A stretch of DNA of 64,000 nucleotides from Pandoraea pnomenusa. GTDB taxonomy: Bacteria > Pseudomonadota > Gammaproteobacteria > Burkholderiales > Burkholderiaceae. Every line of letters begins with the position of its first letter. Position 1 is the first letter of the stretch. The DNA lies in the NCBI RefSeq assembly GCF_000767615.3, contig NZ_CP009553.3, positions 1,736,001 to 1,800,000 on the forward strand. The letters are read 5' to 3'. The notes under the pieces were generated by a model. That model searched no databases. It was not told where the DNA came from and saw only the letters and a list, made by a program, of their open reading frames with translations. A program made the position numbers and the translations under genes. Of this stretch, positions 1 to 9,223 are shown piece after piece.

Positions 1-48
1 CGCGCTGGCGAGGCCGACGACGCCCGCCCCGATGACTCCAATATGCAT
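1..48 (-). CDS. FAD-dependent oxidoreductase, 5' end only (D-amino-acid dehydrogenase-like)
   Basis: Only the first 16 codons are in the window; the gene runs off the left edge. The translated start is MHIGVIGAGVVGLASA, a beta strand followed by the GxGxxG dinucleotide-binding loop. This is how DadA-type D-amino-acid dehydrogenases and related glycine/D-amino-acid oxidases begin. It is divergent from the LysR regulator at 272, which suggests that regulator controls it. The family is clear from the fingerprint; the substrate cannot be judged from so little sequence. Confidence 0.6.
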   Translation of the reverse strand, partial: MHIGVIGAGVVGLASA

Positions 49-182
49 GACGATGAATGACAACCAAAAACGCAGGGGAATGCAAGGCGGAAAAATATGC
101 CCCGCCGGGGACGGGGGCGCCTCGCGGCGGGCCTTCCGCACCACCTTTGCTACGCAGTGTAGAGCGAGAAAATTCGGTAACC

Positions 183-204
183 TATGCGGATTTGAGGCAG
201 CATA
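183..204. promoter_or_regulatory. Candidate LysR operator, inverted repeat in divergent region
   Basis: TATGC (183-187) and GCATA (200-204) form perfect 5-bp arms 12 bp apart. The site lies between the divergent FAD oxidoreductase start (48) and the LysR start (272). The spacing is one base longer than a classic T-N11-A core, so this is a weak candidate based on symmetry and position only. Confidence 0.25.
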
Positions 205-271
205 TGTCTTTTGGGTATAGGGTCGGCGGCCTCGCCGATGCGCGCTTCGGGACTGGGGGACGACGTCAGGC

Positions 272-1231
272 ATGAAATTGCGGCATATCGAGACGTTTCG
301 CGCGGTGGTGCTGACGGGCTCCGCCAGCGGCGCGGCGCAATTGCTCAACGTATCGCAACCGGTCGTCTCGCGCGTATTGCAGCACGCCGAACAGCAACTC
401 GGCTTCAAGCTGTTCGATCGCGTCAAGGGGCGCCTCGTGCCGACAGCGGAGGCGCGCCGCTTGTACCCCGACGTCGAGCGTATCTTCAGCGACCTCGAGC
501 GTCTTCGCACCACGTCGCGCAATCTGCGTCAGCACGGCATCGGGCATCTGCGCATTGCCGCCACGCCGAGTCTGGCGCACAGCCTTCTTCCCGCGGCCAT
601 CGAGCGCATGCGGCGCGCGCACCCCGATGTCGTCTTCGAACTCATCACCCACCACACGACCGAGATGATCACCGCGATTCTCACGTCGTCGGTCGACGTA
701 GGCATCGTGTCCGCGCCGCCGATGGCGGCCGGCATCGTGAGCCGTCCGGTCGCGCAGGGACACATCGTGCTGGCGGTACCGGCCGTGTGGCCGAAGCTCG
801 CGCGGCGCGGCCCGGCGAGCGCCGATGCGCTGGTCGGGCGCGACCTCATCAAGCTGCACGACGACACGCCGCTCGGTGCGCTGATCAACGAGCGTCTGGA
901 GCAGACCGAACTGCTGCAGGATGCGGAGGTCATGGTGCAGACGTACTCGCTCGCGGCGGCGCTCGTCGAGCATGGCCTGGGGTATGCGCTGCTCGATCAG
1001 TTCACGGCGGCGAGCGCGAACGGGCAGGCGCAGCGCCTGTATCGCGTGGCGCCCGCCATCGTGTTCCCCGTGGAGATGCTGCGCCCGTCGCACGAACCCG
1101 AGTCGGTGCTCGCCGATACGCTGCGGCGTCATCTCGCGGATGTGGCCACGGAGCTCAGCGAGCGGGCCGACGCCCTGTGCGAAGGTCGCGAGATCGTGCT
1201 GGCGCCGAACGGCGTCGCCGAGGAAGGCTGA
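272..1231 (+). CDS. LysR-family transcriptional regulator
   Basis: A 319-residue LysR-type regulator. The N-terminal winged helix-turn-helix covers about residues 4-62, with the recognition part near 18-37 (SASGAAQLLNVSQPVVSRVL). A periplasmic-binding-protein-like effector domain fills about residues 90-290. The length is normal for the family. It is divergent from the partial D-amino-acid-dehydrogenase-like gene at the left edge, the usual arrangement of a LysR activator and its target. Overall it resembles regulators of amino-acid or opine catabolism. The inducer is unknown; a D-amino acid or an imino acid would fit the neighbour, but that is inference. Confidence 0.9.
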   Translation: MKLRHIETFRAVVLTGSASGAAQLLNVSQPVVSRVLQHAEQQLGFKLFDRVKGRLVPTAEARRLYPDVERIFSDLERLRTTSRNLRQHGIGHLRIAATPSLAHSLLPAAIERMRRAHPDVVFELITHHTTEMITAILTSSVDVGIVSAPPMAAGIVSRPVAQGHIVLAVPAVWPKLARRGPASADALVGRDLIKLHDDTPLGALINERLEQTELLQDAEVMVQTYSLAAALVEHGLGYALLDQFTAASANGQAQRLYRVAPAIVFPVEMLRPSHEPESVLADTLRRHLADVATELSERADALCEGREIVLAPNGVAEEG

Positions 1232-1288
1232 GCCCCTCGGCCGCCGTCGACGTGCATCGCTCTTCAGCGGGTGGCGAAGCGCGCGGCC

Positions 1289-1900
1289 TCAGCGGCAACT
1301 CGGTTCGCTCCTCACTTCCAGGTAGGTAAACGGCTGCGGCTGGAGCTTGTCGGCCAGCGACGGGTAATTGGCTTGCACGAAGCGGCGCGCGCCGGCCATG
1401 TCGAACGCCGTGCGCAACCAGAGTTTGCCGTCGTGACTGTCGAGCATGAGCGTGCCCGCGTAGATCACGTCGCCGCGACGCACATTGACGGTCGGCACCT
1501 TGCGTCCCTTGCAGTAGCGAAAGCGGTAACTGTTGTCGGCGGGGGTGAATTCCATCGGTCCGAAACGCTCGTTGCGCATGAGCGGCGAGACGCGCATGGC
1601 GATGAACCCGCGCGTGGGCGGATTGGCGTTGAGCGTGCGGATAAGCTTTGCGCCGACGATGCCGTTGACCGTTTGCGAGTCATCGGAATAACTCCACGGT
1701 CCCCAGGTGCTGCGCAGCGGCGTGTCGAGCCCGACGATCACGAGCGCGTATTCGTCGAGCGTGTCTTCGGTGAGGGCGGGGTTGGGCGGCACGCCCTTGG
1801 TGCTGCAGGCGGCGAGCCAGACGGCGCTCAGCGACGCCAGCGCGGCGAGCGCTGCACGCCGCGCGAGAGGCGAAAACAACAGGGTGCGAAACGACCTCAT
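1289..1900 (-). CDS. Predicted lipoprotein of unknown function
   Basis: A 203-residue protein starting MRSFRTLLFSPLARR, with a hydrophobic signal segment and the lipobox LAAC, acylated Cys at residue 32. It should therefore be a lipoprotein exported through Sec. The ATG at 1900 is preferred over an upstream start because an AGGAGG ribosome-binding site lies just before it. The mature part has no motif I recognise; it contains several short beta-like stretches (for example DEYALVIVGLDTPLRSTW) and two Cys. It lies downstream of dbpA on the same strand. The 227-bp gap between them holds a 9-bp tandem repeat about 44-115 bp upstream of this start. Confidence 0.8.
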   Translation of the reverse strand: MRSFRTLLFSPLARRAALAALASLSAVWLAACSTKGVPPNPALTEDTLDEYALVIVGLDTPLRSTWGPWSYSDDSQTVNGIVGAKLIRTLNANPPTRGFIAMRVSPLMRNERFGPMEFTPADNSYRFRYCKGRKVPTVNVRRGDVIYAGTLMLDSHDGKLWLRTAFDMAGARRFVQANYPSLADKLQPQPFTYLEVRSEPSCR

Positions 1901-1943
1901 TGCAGCCTCCTTGTCGCGCCTGGCGCTCGGGGACGATTCCAAC

Positions 1944-2015
1944 GGTACGAATGGTACGAATGGTACGAATGGTACGAGTGCTACGAATGGTACGAGTGCT
2001 ACGAACGGTACGAAC
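1944..2015. repeat. 9-bp tandem repeat, 8 copies
   Basis: Eight head-to-tail copies of a unit close to GGTACGAAT. The first three copies are identical; later ones vary at positions 2, 8 and 9. The array lies between dbpA and the start of the lipoprotein gene, in that gene's upstream region. It is in no accepted coding frame, although one frame reads Gly-Thr-Asn repeats. Confidence 0.95.
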
Positions 2016-2126
2016 GGATTGACCGGATCGACTGAAGCGGCAAGACATCCGGCGGGTACCGTGCGACGGGTCGGTCCGTGCCGGGCAAGGCGCGCACGCC
2101 CGAAAACGCCGTCAGGCGCCCGAATC

Positions 2127-3539
2127 TCAGTCCTGCAGGAATCTTACCTTGACCTTGCGGCCCTTCACACGCCCATCGCTCAGCTTTCGCAACGCCACCG
2201 GTGCGATGTCGCGTTCCACGGCAATATACGTGAAGTTGTCGAGCACGTTGATCTTGCCGATCTGCGACGCGGTGAAGCCGGCTTCTCCGGTCAGCGCGCC
2301 GAGCACGTCGCCGGGACGGATCTTGTCCTTCTTGCCGCCCAGCATCTGAATCGTCACCATCGGCGGCAGCAGATGGCTGCTGCCCGACGGCGTAAGCTCG
2401 TCGAGCTTGTGCCACGGCACCTCATGGCCCAGCGCGGCTTCGATATTGCCCACACGGCCCATCTCGTTCATCGTGACGAGGCTGAAGGCCCAGCCGTCTT
2501 CGTCGGCGCGGCCGGTGCGGCCGATGCGGTGCACGTACACCTCGGGGTCGGGCGTCACATCCACGTTGATCACTGCCTCGAGCTGGGCAATATCCAGCCC
2601 ACGTGCGGCCACGTCGGTCGCCACGAGCACGGAGCAGCTACGGTTGGCGAACTGGATCAATACCTGATCGCGCTCGCGCTGCTCCAGCTCGCCATGCAGC
2701 ATGAGCGCATGGAAGCCTTCGGCGCGCAGCACGTCGGTGAGATCGCGGCACTGCGCGCGCGTGTTGCAGAACGCAATGGTGCTCACCGGGCGGAAGTGAT
2801 CGAGCAGGCGACCCACGACGTGCAGGCGCTCGTTATCGTCCACTTCGTAGAAGCGTTGGCGGATCTTGCTCGCGTCATGCTTCTCTTCAAGGCGCACTTC
2901 GCGCGGTGCGCGCAGCAGGCGCTGCGCGAGCTTGCCGATGCCTTCCGGATACGTCGCCGAGAAGAGCAGTGTCTGGCGCGAGGCGGGGGTTTGGCGTGCG
3001 ACCGTGGCGATATCGTCGAAAAAGCCCATGTCGAGCATGCGGTCGGCTTCGTCGAGTACCAGGGTCTTGACGCCGGCGAGCGAGAGCGTGCCGCGCTCCA
3101 GGTGGTCCATGATGCGTCCGGGCGTGCCGACGATCACGTGCGCGCCATGCGCGAGACTCTCCGCCTGCGGCCGAATCGGCGTGCCGCCACACAGGGTGAG
3201 CACCTTGACGTTGTCTTCCGCCCGCGCGATGCGGCGCACCTCCTGGGCGACCTGCTCGGCGAGCTCGCGGGTCGGGCAGAGCACGGCGGCCTGCACGGCG
3301 AAATCGCGGGCGTCGACGCGCTGGAGCAGGCCGAGCGCGAACGCGGCAGTCTTGCCGCTGCCGGTCTTGGCCTGCGCGATGAGGTCGTGGCCGGCGAGCA
3401 TGTCGGGCAGCGACGCCTGCTGGATGGGCGTCATCGAGACGTAACCGAGCCGTGCGAGGTTCTCCTGCATGGCAGGCGTGAGCGGCAGGCTCGAGAAGGG
3501 GGCGCTGTCGTTGCGCGAGTCGGTGGCTTTTGAGTTCAT
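2127..3539 (-). CDS. dbpA: ATP-dependent RNA helicase DbpA
   Basis: A 470-residue DEAD-box helicase. The Q motif is near residue 38 (TPIQQ), motif I AKTGSGKT is at 57-64, Ia PTRELAEQ near 89, Ib GTPGR near 138-142, motif II DEAD at 163-166, and motif III SAT and motif VI HRIGRTGRA follow. The last 75 residues are the DbpA-specific RNA-binding domain that targets hairpin 92 of 23S rRNA during large-subunit assembly. This separates it from RhlE- and SrmB-type helicases. The ATG at 3539 is chosen; a TTG two codons upstream is the only alternative. It is divergent from the glutamate dehydrogenase gene, with 159 bp between them. Confidence 0.95.
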   Translation of the reverse strand: MNSKATDSRNDSAPFSSLPLTPAMQENLARLGYVSMTPIQQASLPDMLAGHDLIAQAKTGSGKTAAFALGLLQRVDARDFAVQAAVLCPTRELAEQVAQEVRRIARAEDNVKVLTLCGGTPIRPQAESLAHGAHVIVGTPGRIMDHLERGTLSLAGVKTLVLDEADRMLDMGFFDDIATVARQTPASRQTLLFSATYPEGIGKLAQRLLRAPREVRLEEKHDASKIRQRFYEVDDNERLHVVGRLLDHFRPVSTIAFCNTRAQCRDLTDVLRAEGFHALMLHGELEQRERDQVLIQFANRSCSVLVATDVAARGLDIAQLEAVINVDVTPDPEVYVHRIGRTGRADEDGWAFSLVTMNEMGRVGNIEAALGHEVPWHKLDELTPSGSSHLLPPMVTIQMLGGKKDKIRPGDVLGALTGEAGFTASQIGKINVLDNFTYIAVERDIAPVALRKLSDGRVKGRKVKVRFLQD

Positions 3540-3698
3540 GCGCAATTATACCGGGCAGGGGAACGGGCCGACGCGGGTCCGTCCTGGGGCTCGGGGTTTG
3601 CGCCGTTGCCAGTCCGGGGCCGCCGGGCGTAGCATGGCCGTGCCTGGTCGATATCGTCGCATGTTCCGAAGTCTCGTCCATTCCCGCAGAGGTTGCCC

Positions 3699-6600
3699 AT
3701 GCCCGCGAATCCGGAAGAGAAGGTCCGCCAGCACATGGCGGAAGTCGTCGCAATGGCGCGCGAGCGCGCGCCCGACGTGGCCGCCCTGTTCGAACCGTTC
3801 GTGCGGCATTACTACGGACTGGCCGACGCCGACGACGTCGTCTCGCGCAGTGTCGCCGATCTGTACGGCGCGGCGATGGCCCATTGGCAGCTCGGCCAGA
3901 AGTTCGTCAGTGGCGAGCCGCGCATCCGCATCTACAATCCCACGCTCGACCAGCACGGTTGGCATTGCGGCCACACGGTCGTGGAGATCGTCAACGACGA
4001 CATGCCGTTCCTGGTCGATTCGGTGACGATGGAGATCAACCGTCAGGGGCTCGCCCTGCATTCGGCGTTTCACCCCGTTTATCGGCTTCGGCGCGACGCG
4101 TCTGGCAAGCGCCTGGCCGTGGCGCCGGGCGCGGGGCCGGGGCGGGCGGCTTCGGCGGGCGAGAGCACGACGGCCGGCGCGGACAACGAGGGTGCGTCGG
4201 GCACGTCGGGCGCGTCGGGCACACTTGGTGGCGCCGGTGCGTTACTGACCCCGGGCGCGGGCGGCGCGGCGTCCGGCAATGGCGCAGGGGCGCATGACGG
4301 CAACGGTGCCCCGGCGGACGGCAGCCGTTTCGAATCGTACATCCACATCGAAGTCGATCGGTTCTCCGAGCCCGAGCGTATCCAGGCGCTGGCCGAGGGC
4401 CTGCAACGCGCGCTTGGCGACGTGCGCGCCGCCGTGGAAGACTGGCGCGCCATGCAGGCCGCGGCGCAAGCCGCCATCGAATCGCTCGCGCAACGGGCGC
4501 AGCACGCGGCTGTGAGCGCGCAGGAGCGTTCCGAGATCGACGAAGCGCAGGCGTTTCTCGACTGGATGCTCGCACGGCATTTCACTTTCCTGGGTTATCG
4601 CGATTACGAACTGGTCGTGCGCGACGGCGATCCCTGTTTGCAGGGCGTGGCGGGCACGGGCCTGGGCGTGCTGCGCGAGTCGCGGCGAGATGCCGCCACG
4701 CCGGACGTGACCCGTCTGTCGCCCGGCGCCATCGGCATCGTGCAGGCCACCACGCCGATTTTCCTGACCAAGGCGAACTCGCGTGCGAGCGTACATCGCC
4801 CGGGCTATCTCGACTACGTCGGTGTAAAGCGTTACGACGCTCATGGAAACGTGTGCGGCGAGCGGCGGTTTCTCGGCCTGTACACCTCCACGGTCTACAT
4901 GGTGCCGGTCGACGAGATTCCGCTCGTGCGGCGCAAGGTCGCGGAAGTGATCGCGCGCACCGGCTTCTTGCCGAACGGTCATCTGGCCAAGACGCTGGTG
5001 ACGATCCTCGAGCAGTACCCGCGCGATGAACTGTTCCAGATCGACGTCGATGCACTCACCGACATCGCCTTGGGCATTTTGCGGTTGCAGGAGCGCCAGC
5101 GCACGCGGCTGTTCGTGCGGCGCGACTGCTTCGACCGCTACGTGTCGTGCCTCGTGTTCGTGCCACGCGAGAAGTTCAATACCGATCTGCGGGTGCGCGT
5201 GCAGAACTTGCTGCTCGCGGCATACCACGGCACGAGCGTGGAGTTCACTCCCCAGCTCTCCGAGTCGATGCTCGCGCGCATTCACATCACGGTGCGCACG
5301 CAGCCGGGCAAGGTGCCGGACGTCGACGTGAACGAGTTGGAGGCGCGCATCGTCGAGGCCACGCGCCGCTGGCAGGACGATCTTGCCGACGCCCTGCGCG
5401 AGCAACTGGGCGAGGAGCGTGGCACGCGCGCGCTGCGGCGCTACGCGCAGGCCTTTCCCGCGGGATATCGCGAGGACTATGCCGCGCGCGTCGCGGTGCG
5501 CGACGTCGAACTGATCGAACCGCTGCTCGTGGCGGCATCGCCCTCGCCCTCGCCCTCTCCCTCGCCCGCCGCGGCGTCGGGCGCCAGGCCGCTGGCCATG
5601 CAGCTCTACCGCCCGCTCGAAGCCCCGGCGGGCACGCTGCGCTTCAAGATTTATCAGGCGGGCGAGCCTATCGCGCTCTCGCGCAGCCTGCCCATGCTCG
5701 AACACCTCGGCGTGCGGGTGAACGACGAGCGTCCCTATCGCATCGAGCCCGCAGGCGAAGGCGTCGTCTGGATGCACGACTTCGGCATGACGAGCCTCGA
5801 TGGCGCCGACGTCGACCTGGAACACGCCCGGGCGCGATTCGAAGACGCCTTCGCGCGCATCTGGGCGGGCGACGTGGAGAATGACGATCTGAATCGTCTC
5901 GTGCTGCAAGCCGGGCTGACGTGGCGCGAGGTGCGTATCCTGCGTGCGTATGCGAAGTACATCCGGCAAGTCGGCTCGACGTTCAGCAATGCCTACATCG
6001 AGAGCGCGCTGACCGGGAATTCGGCGATCGCGGGCATGCTGGTGCGCCTGTTCTTGGCGCGTTTCGATCCGACGCGGGGCGACGACGCGCGTGCATCGCA
6101 AGCGCAACAGCTTCGCGGGCAAATCCACGCCGCGCTGGAGGACGTGCCGAATCTCGACGAGGACCGCATCCTGCGCCAGTTCCTCGGCGTGCTGGAAGCG
6201 ACGTTGCGGACCAACTACTTCCAGACGACCGGCGATGGCCACACGCAGAAGGCCTATCTGTCGTTCAAGTTCGATCCGTCCCGGGTGCCGGGACTGCCCG
6301 AACCCAAGCCGATGTTCGAGATCTGGGTCTATTCGCCGCGCGTGGAGGGCGTGCACCTGCGTGGCGGTCGCGTGGCGCGCGGCGGCTTGCGCTGGTCGGA
6401 TCGCCGGGAAGACTTCCGCACGGAAGTGCTGGGTCTGGTCAAGGCGCAGATGGTGAAGAACACGGTGATCGTGCCCGTGGGTTCCAAAGGCGGTTTCGTG
6501 GTCAAGCAACCGCCGCCGGCGGGCGATCGCGACGCCTATCTGGCCGAAGGCGTGGCGTGCTACCAGACGTTCCTGCGCGGGCTGCTCGATCTCACCGACA

Positions 6601-8942
6601 ACTATGTCGACGGCCGACTCGTCCCGCCGAAGCAGACCGTGCGCATCGACGGCGACGACCCGTATCTCGTCGTGGCGGCCGACAAGGGCACGGCGACCTT
6701 CTCCGATTACGCCAACGCCATCTCCGCGGAATACGGCTTCTGGCTGGGCGACGCCTTCGCATCGGGCGGCTCGGTCGGGTACGACCACAAGAAGATGGCC
6801 ATCACCGCGCGCGGGGCCTGGGAGTCGGTGAAGCGGCACTTCAGCGAGATGGGCGTCGACACGCAGACGCAGGACTTCACGGTGGTGGGCATCGGCGACA
6901 TGTCGGGCGACGTGTTCGGCAACGGCATGCTGCTCTCCCGGCATATCCGGCTGGTGGCCGCGTTCGACCATCGTCATGTGTTTCTCGATCCGGCGCCGGA
7001 CGCGGCGGCATCGTTTGCGGAGCGAGAGCGCCTGTTCCAGTTGCCGCGCTCGAGCTGGGCCGATTACGACACGCGCCTGATCTCGGAAGGCGGCGGCGTC
7101 TTTCCTCGCACGGCCAAGGTCATCCCGATCTCGCCGCAGGTGCGCGGGCTGATCGGCACCGACGCCACGGAAATGGCGCCCAACGACCTGTTGCGTGCGC
7201 TGCTCAAGGCGCCTGTCGATCTGCTCTACAACGGTGGCATCGGCACGTACGTGAAGGCGAGCAGCGAGACGCACGCCCAGGTCGGCGATCGTGCCAACGA
7301 CGGCCTGCGGGTCAACGGGGGCGAGTTGCGCTGCAAGGTCGTGGCCGAAGGCGGCAATCTGGGCCTCACCCAGCTTGGCCGCATCGAGTATGCGCAGCAC
7401 GGCGGGCGCATCAACACCGATGCCATCGACAACTCGGCGGGCGTCGATTGCTCCGATCACGAAGTCAACATCAAGATTCTGCTGGGGCTTGTCGTCACCG
7501 ACGGTGAAATGACGCTCAAGCAGCGCAACAGTCTGCTTGCCGAGATGACCGACGAAGTCGGTGCGCTGGTGTTGCGCGACAACTACCTGCAGACACAGGC
7601 GTTGTCGCTGGGCAGGTTGCGCGCGCCGCAGTCGCTCGACGACGAGGCGCGCTTCATGCGCTTTCTCGAGCGCGCGCAGCGGCTGGCGCGCGCCATCGAG
7701 TTCCTCCCGGACGACGAAGCGCTCGACGCGCGTCGAGCGGCGGGCACGGGGCTCACCTCGCCCGAGCGCGCCGTGCTCATGGCATACAGCAAGATGTGGC
7801 TCTACGACGTGCTGCTCGCGAGCGATCTGCCCGACGCCGGGTTCGTGGCCGACGGATTGCCGTCGTACTTCCCCACGCCGCTGGCGAGCCGGTGCGGCGC
7901 GGCAATGCAGCGTCACCCGCTCAGGCGCGAGATCCTCGCCACGATGCATGCCAACGCGCTGGTCAACCGCGCGGGCGTGACGTTCGTGCACCGGCTCAGC
8001 GAGGAGACCGGGGCCGACCCGGCCGACGTGGTGCGTGCCAGTCTGGCCGCGCGCGGCGCCTACGGGCTCGACGCCCTGTGGCGCGAGATCGACGCGCTCG
8101 ATGCGCGCGTGTCGCACGAGACACAGGCGTCGTTGTTTGCCGCGGTGTCGCAGTGGCATGAACAGGCGACGTTGTGGTTCCTGCGTCGCCGCCTGAGCGA
8201 TGTACCGCAAACGGTCGAGCGTTTGCGCGGTGTGCTCGACCCGATGCTGCCCGCGCTCGACGGGCTCGTGAGCGGCGAGGCCGCCGACGCCGCAAGCGCG
8301 CGCTGCCGGACCCTGATCGACGCGGGCGTGCCGCCCGAGCTGGCGCGGACGGCCGCGGACATCGACGCCCGTGTGGCACTGCTCGACATTGCCGAGGTGG
8401 CCAGCACCTGCGGTCGCGAACCGGCGCTCGCGGCGCAGGTGTACTTCGCGCTCGCCGCGCCGCTGGGTTACGGCTGGCTTCAGTCGGGCGTGCTCGGCTT
8501 GCCGGTGCAGACGCACTGGCAACGGCTCGCGCGCGCCACGTTGCTCGAGGAGCTGTCGGTGTTGCGGCGGCGGTTGACGGCGAGTGTGCTGGCGCGCGAC
8601 GCGGCCGTGGGCGAGGACGTGCGGGCGGCGAGGGCGGCCGAGGGGGCGGAAGGGGCGGAAGGGGAGGAAGGGAAGGAAGGAGCCGAGGGCGCAGACAAGG
8701 CGAAACGCGAGGGGAGCCGTGGCGCCGGGCGGGGCGAGGCAAGCGAGGTAAGCGAGGTGAGCGAACTAAGCGAAGCGGCCGATGCGACGCCGGCGGGCCG
8801 TCTGGTTGCGCACTGGCAGAAGGCGCATGCCGATGCGCTGGCCCGTTACCACCGCGTGCTGGCCGATCAGGTTGCGGCGGGGAGCGCCGATCTGGCGATG
8901 CTCTCGGTGAGCCTCAAGGCGCTTGCCGAAGTCGGGCGCTGA
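3699..8942 (+). CDS. gdhB: NAD-specific glutamate dehydrogenase, large (180-kDa) type
   Basis: A 1747-residue NAD-glutamate dehydrogenase of the long bacterial class, which deaminates glutamate to 2-oxoglutarate for amino-acid catabolism. The N-terminal part carries ACT-like regulatory modules. The catalytic core begins near residue 860 and contains the KGGFVVK substrate region and the nucleotide-binding stretch VVGIGDMSGDVFGNGM. Most homologues are near 1610 residues. The extra length comes from a Gly/Ala/Ser-rich insert at about 140-208, a Ser-Pro run near 614-623, and a Glu/Gly then Glu-Val-Ser repeat at about 1641-1697. All are in frame and look like tandem-repeat expansions. The ATG at 3699 follows an AGAGG site; a TTG lies two codons upstream. 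Confidence 0.93.
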   Translation: MPANPEEKVRQHMAEVVAMARERAPDVAALFEPFVRHYYGLADADDVVSRSVADLYGAAMAHWQLGQKFVSGEPRIRIYNPTLDQHGWHCGHTVVEIVNDDMPFLVDSVTMEINRQGLALHSAFHPVYRLRRDASGKRLAVAPGAGPGRAASAGESTTAGADNEGASGTSGASGTLGGAGALLTPGAGGAASGNGAGAHDGNGAPADGSRFESYIHIEVDRFSEPERIQALAEGLQRALGDVRAAVEDWRAMQAAAQAAIESLAQRAQHAAVSAQERSEIDEAQAFLDWMLARHFTFLGYRDYELVVRDGDPCLQGVAGTGLGVLRESRRDAATPDVTRLSPGAIGIVQATTPIFLTKANSRASVHRPGYLDYVGVKRYDAHGNVCGERRFLGLYTSTVYMVPVDEIPLVRRKVAEVIARTGFLPNGHLAKTLVTILEQYPRDELFQIDVDALTDIALGILRLQERQRTRLFVRRDCFDRYVSCLVFVPREKFNTDLRVRVQNLLLAAYHGTSVEFTPQLSESMLARIHITVRTQPGKVPDVDVNELEARIVEATRRWQDDLADALREQLGEERGTRALRRYAQAFPAGYREDYAARVAVRDVELIEPLLVAASPSPSPSPSPAAASGARPLAMQLYRPLEAPAGTLRFKIYQAGEPIALSRSLPMLEHLGVRVNDERPYRIEPAGEGVVWMHDFGMTSLDGADVDLEHARARFEDAFARIWAGDVENDDLNRLVLQAGLTWREVRILRAYAKYIRQVGSTFSNAYIESALTGNSAIAGMLVRLFLARFDPTRGDDARASQAQQLRGQIHAALEDVPNLDEDRILRQFLGVLEATLRTNYFQTTGDGHTQKAYLSFKFDPSRVPGLPEPKPMFEIWVYSPRVEGVHLRGGRVARGGLRWSDRREDFRTEVLGLVKAQMVKNTVIVPVGSKGGFVVKQPPPAGDRDAYLAEGVACYQTFLRGLLDLTDNYVDGRLVPPKQTVRIDGDDPYLVVAADKGTATFSDYANAISAEYGFWLGDAFASGGSVGYDHKKMAITARGAWESVKRHFSEMGVDTQTQDFTVVGIGDMSGDVFGNGMLLSRHIRLVAAFDHRHVFLDPAPDAAASFAERERLFQLPRSSWADYDTRLISEGGGVFPRTAKVIPISPQVRGLIGTDATEMAPNDLLRALLKAPVDLLYNGGIGTYVKASSETHAQVGDRANDGLRVNGGELRCKVVAEGGNLGLTQLGRIEYAQHGGRINTDAIDNSAGVDCSDHEVNIKILLGLVVTDGEMTLKQRNSLLAEMTDEVGALVLRDNYLQTQALSLGRLRAPQSLDDEARFMRFLERAQRLARAIEFLPDDEALDARRAAGTGLTSPERAVLMAYSKMWLYDVLLASDLPDAGFVADGLPSYFPTPLASRCGAAMQRHPLRREILATMHANALVNRAGVTFVHRLSEETGADPADVVRASLAARGAYGLDALWREIDALDARVSHETQASLFAAVSQWHEQATLWFLRRRLSDVPQTVERLRGVLDPMLPALDGLVSGEAADAASARCRTLIDAGVPPELARTAADIDARVALLDIAEVASTCGREPALAAQVYFALAAPLGYGWLQSGVLGLPVQTHWQRLARATLLEELSVLRRRLTASVLARDAAVGEDVRAARAAEGAEGAEGEEGKEGAEGADKAKREGSRGAGRGEASEVSEVSELSEAADATPAGRLVAHWQKAHADALARYHRVLADQVAAGSADLAMLSVSLKALAEVGR
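4191..4221. repeat. 9-bp repeat inside gdhB (about 3.4 copies)
   Basis: Units resembling GGCACGTCG repeat with a 9-bp period and encode alternating Gly-Ala-Ser and Gly-Thr-Ser triplets. They are the core of the low-complexity insert near residues 140-208 of the glutamate dehydrogenase. Confidence 0.8.
5538..5567. repeat. 6-bp repeat inside gdhB (5 copies)
   Basis: Five copies of TCGCCC (one with TCTCCC) encode a Ser-Pro run in a linker of the glutamate dehydrogenase, between the regulatory N-terminal part and the catalytic part. Confidence 0.85.
8640..8693. repeat. 9-bp purine-rich repeat inside gdhB (6 copies)
   Basis: Six in-frame 9-bp units close to GAAGGGGCG encode Glu-Gly-Ala, Glu-Gly-Glu and Glu-Gly-Lys triplets near residues 1648-1665. 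The coding strand is almost pure purine here, unlike the flanking catalytic sequence. Confidence 0.9.
8742..8777. repeat. Second 9-bp repeat near the 3' end of gdhB (4 copies)
   Basis: Four units close to AGCGAGGTA encode Ser-Glu-Val, Ser-Glu-Leu and Ser-Glu-Ala triplets, about 50 bp after the Glu-Gly repeat. Together the two arrays make a charged linker before the final conserved helix pair of the enzyme. Confidence 0.85.
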
Positions 8943-9096
8943 ATGGAGCGTTGAATCGCGTGCGGACGCCGGCAGTCACCCCGCGGCGGGCCGATGTGGT
9001 GCCCGTCGTGCCCGGCGGCGTCCCGCGAGGGTGTCGTGCGGGCGGGCCCGGCGTCCACGTCGCCCCGCAAAACCGTCGTCAGGTAACTTTTAAGCG

Positions 9097-9127
9097 TTTA
9101 CACAAAAGACGCGAAACGGCGTATCAT
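9097..9127 (+). promoter_or_regulatory. Candidate sigma-70 promoter for MFS gene at 9224
   Basis: TTTACA at 9097 (or TTACAC at 9098) with TATCAT at 9122-9127, spacing 18-19 bp. It lies about 100 bp upstream of the MFS start in an otherwise G+C-rich gap. The spacing is slightly long, so this is a moderate call. Confidence 0.45.
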
Positions 9128-9223
9128 CCGGGAAAACCCTAGGATTGCATCGACCCGTACGAACGCTTGCCCGTCGTACGTCTCGATGCGTCCTGGGGTT
9201 TCGTCGATTCCTGATCCCGCGAA

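Noticed and set aside
4242..8522. 1426-codon open frame antisense to gdhB
   Set aside because: Mirror of a long G+C-rich gene; Arg/His-rich, no family match and no start signals.
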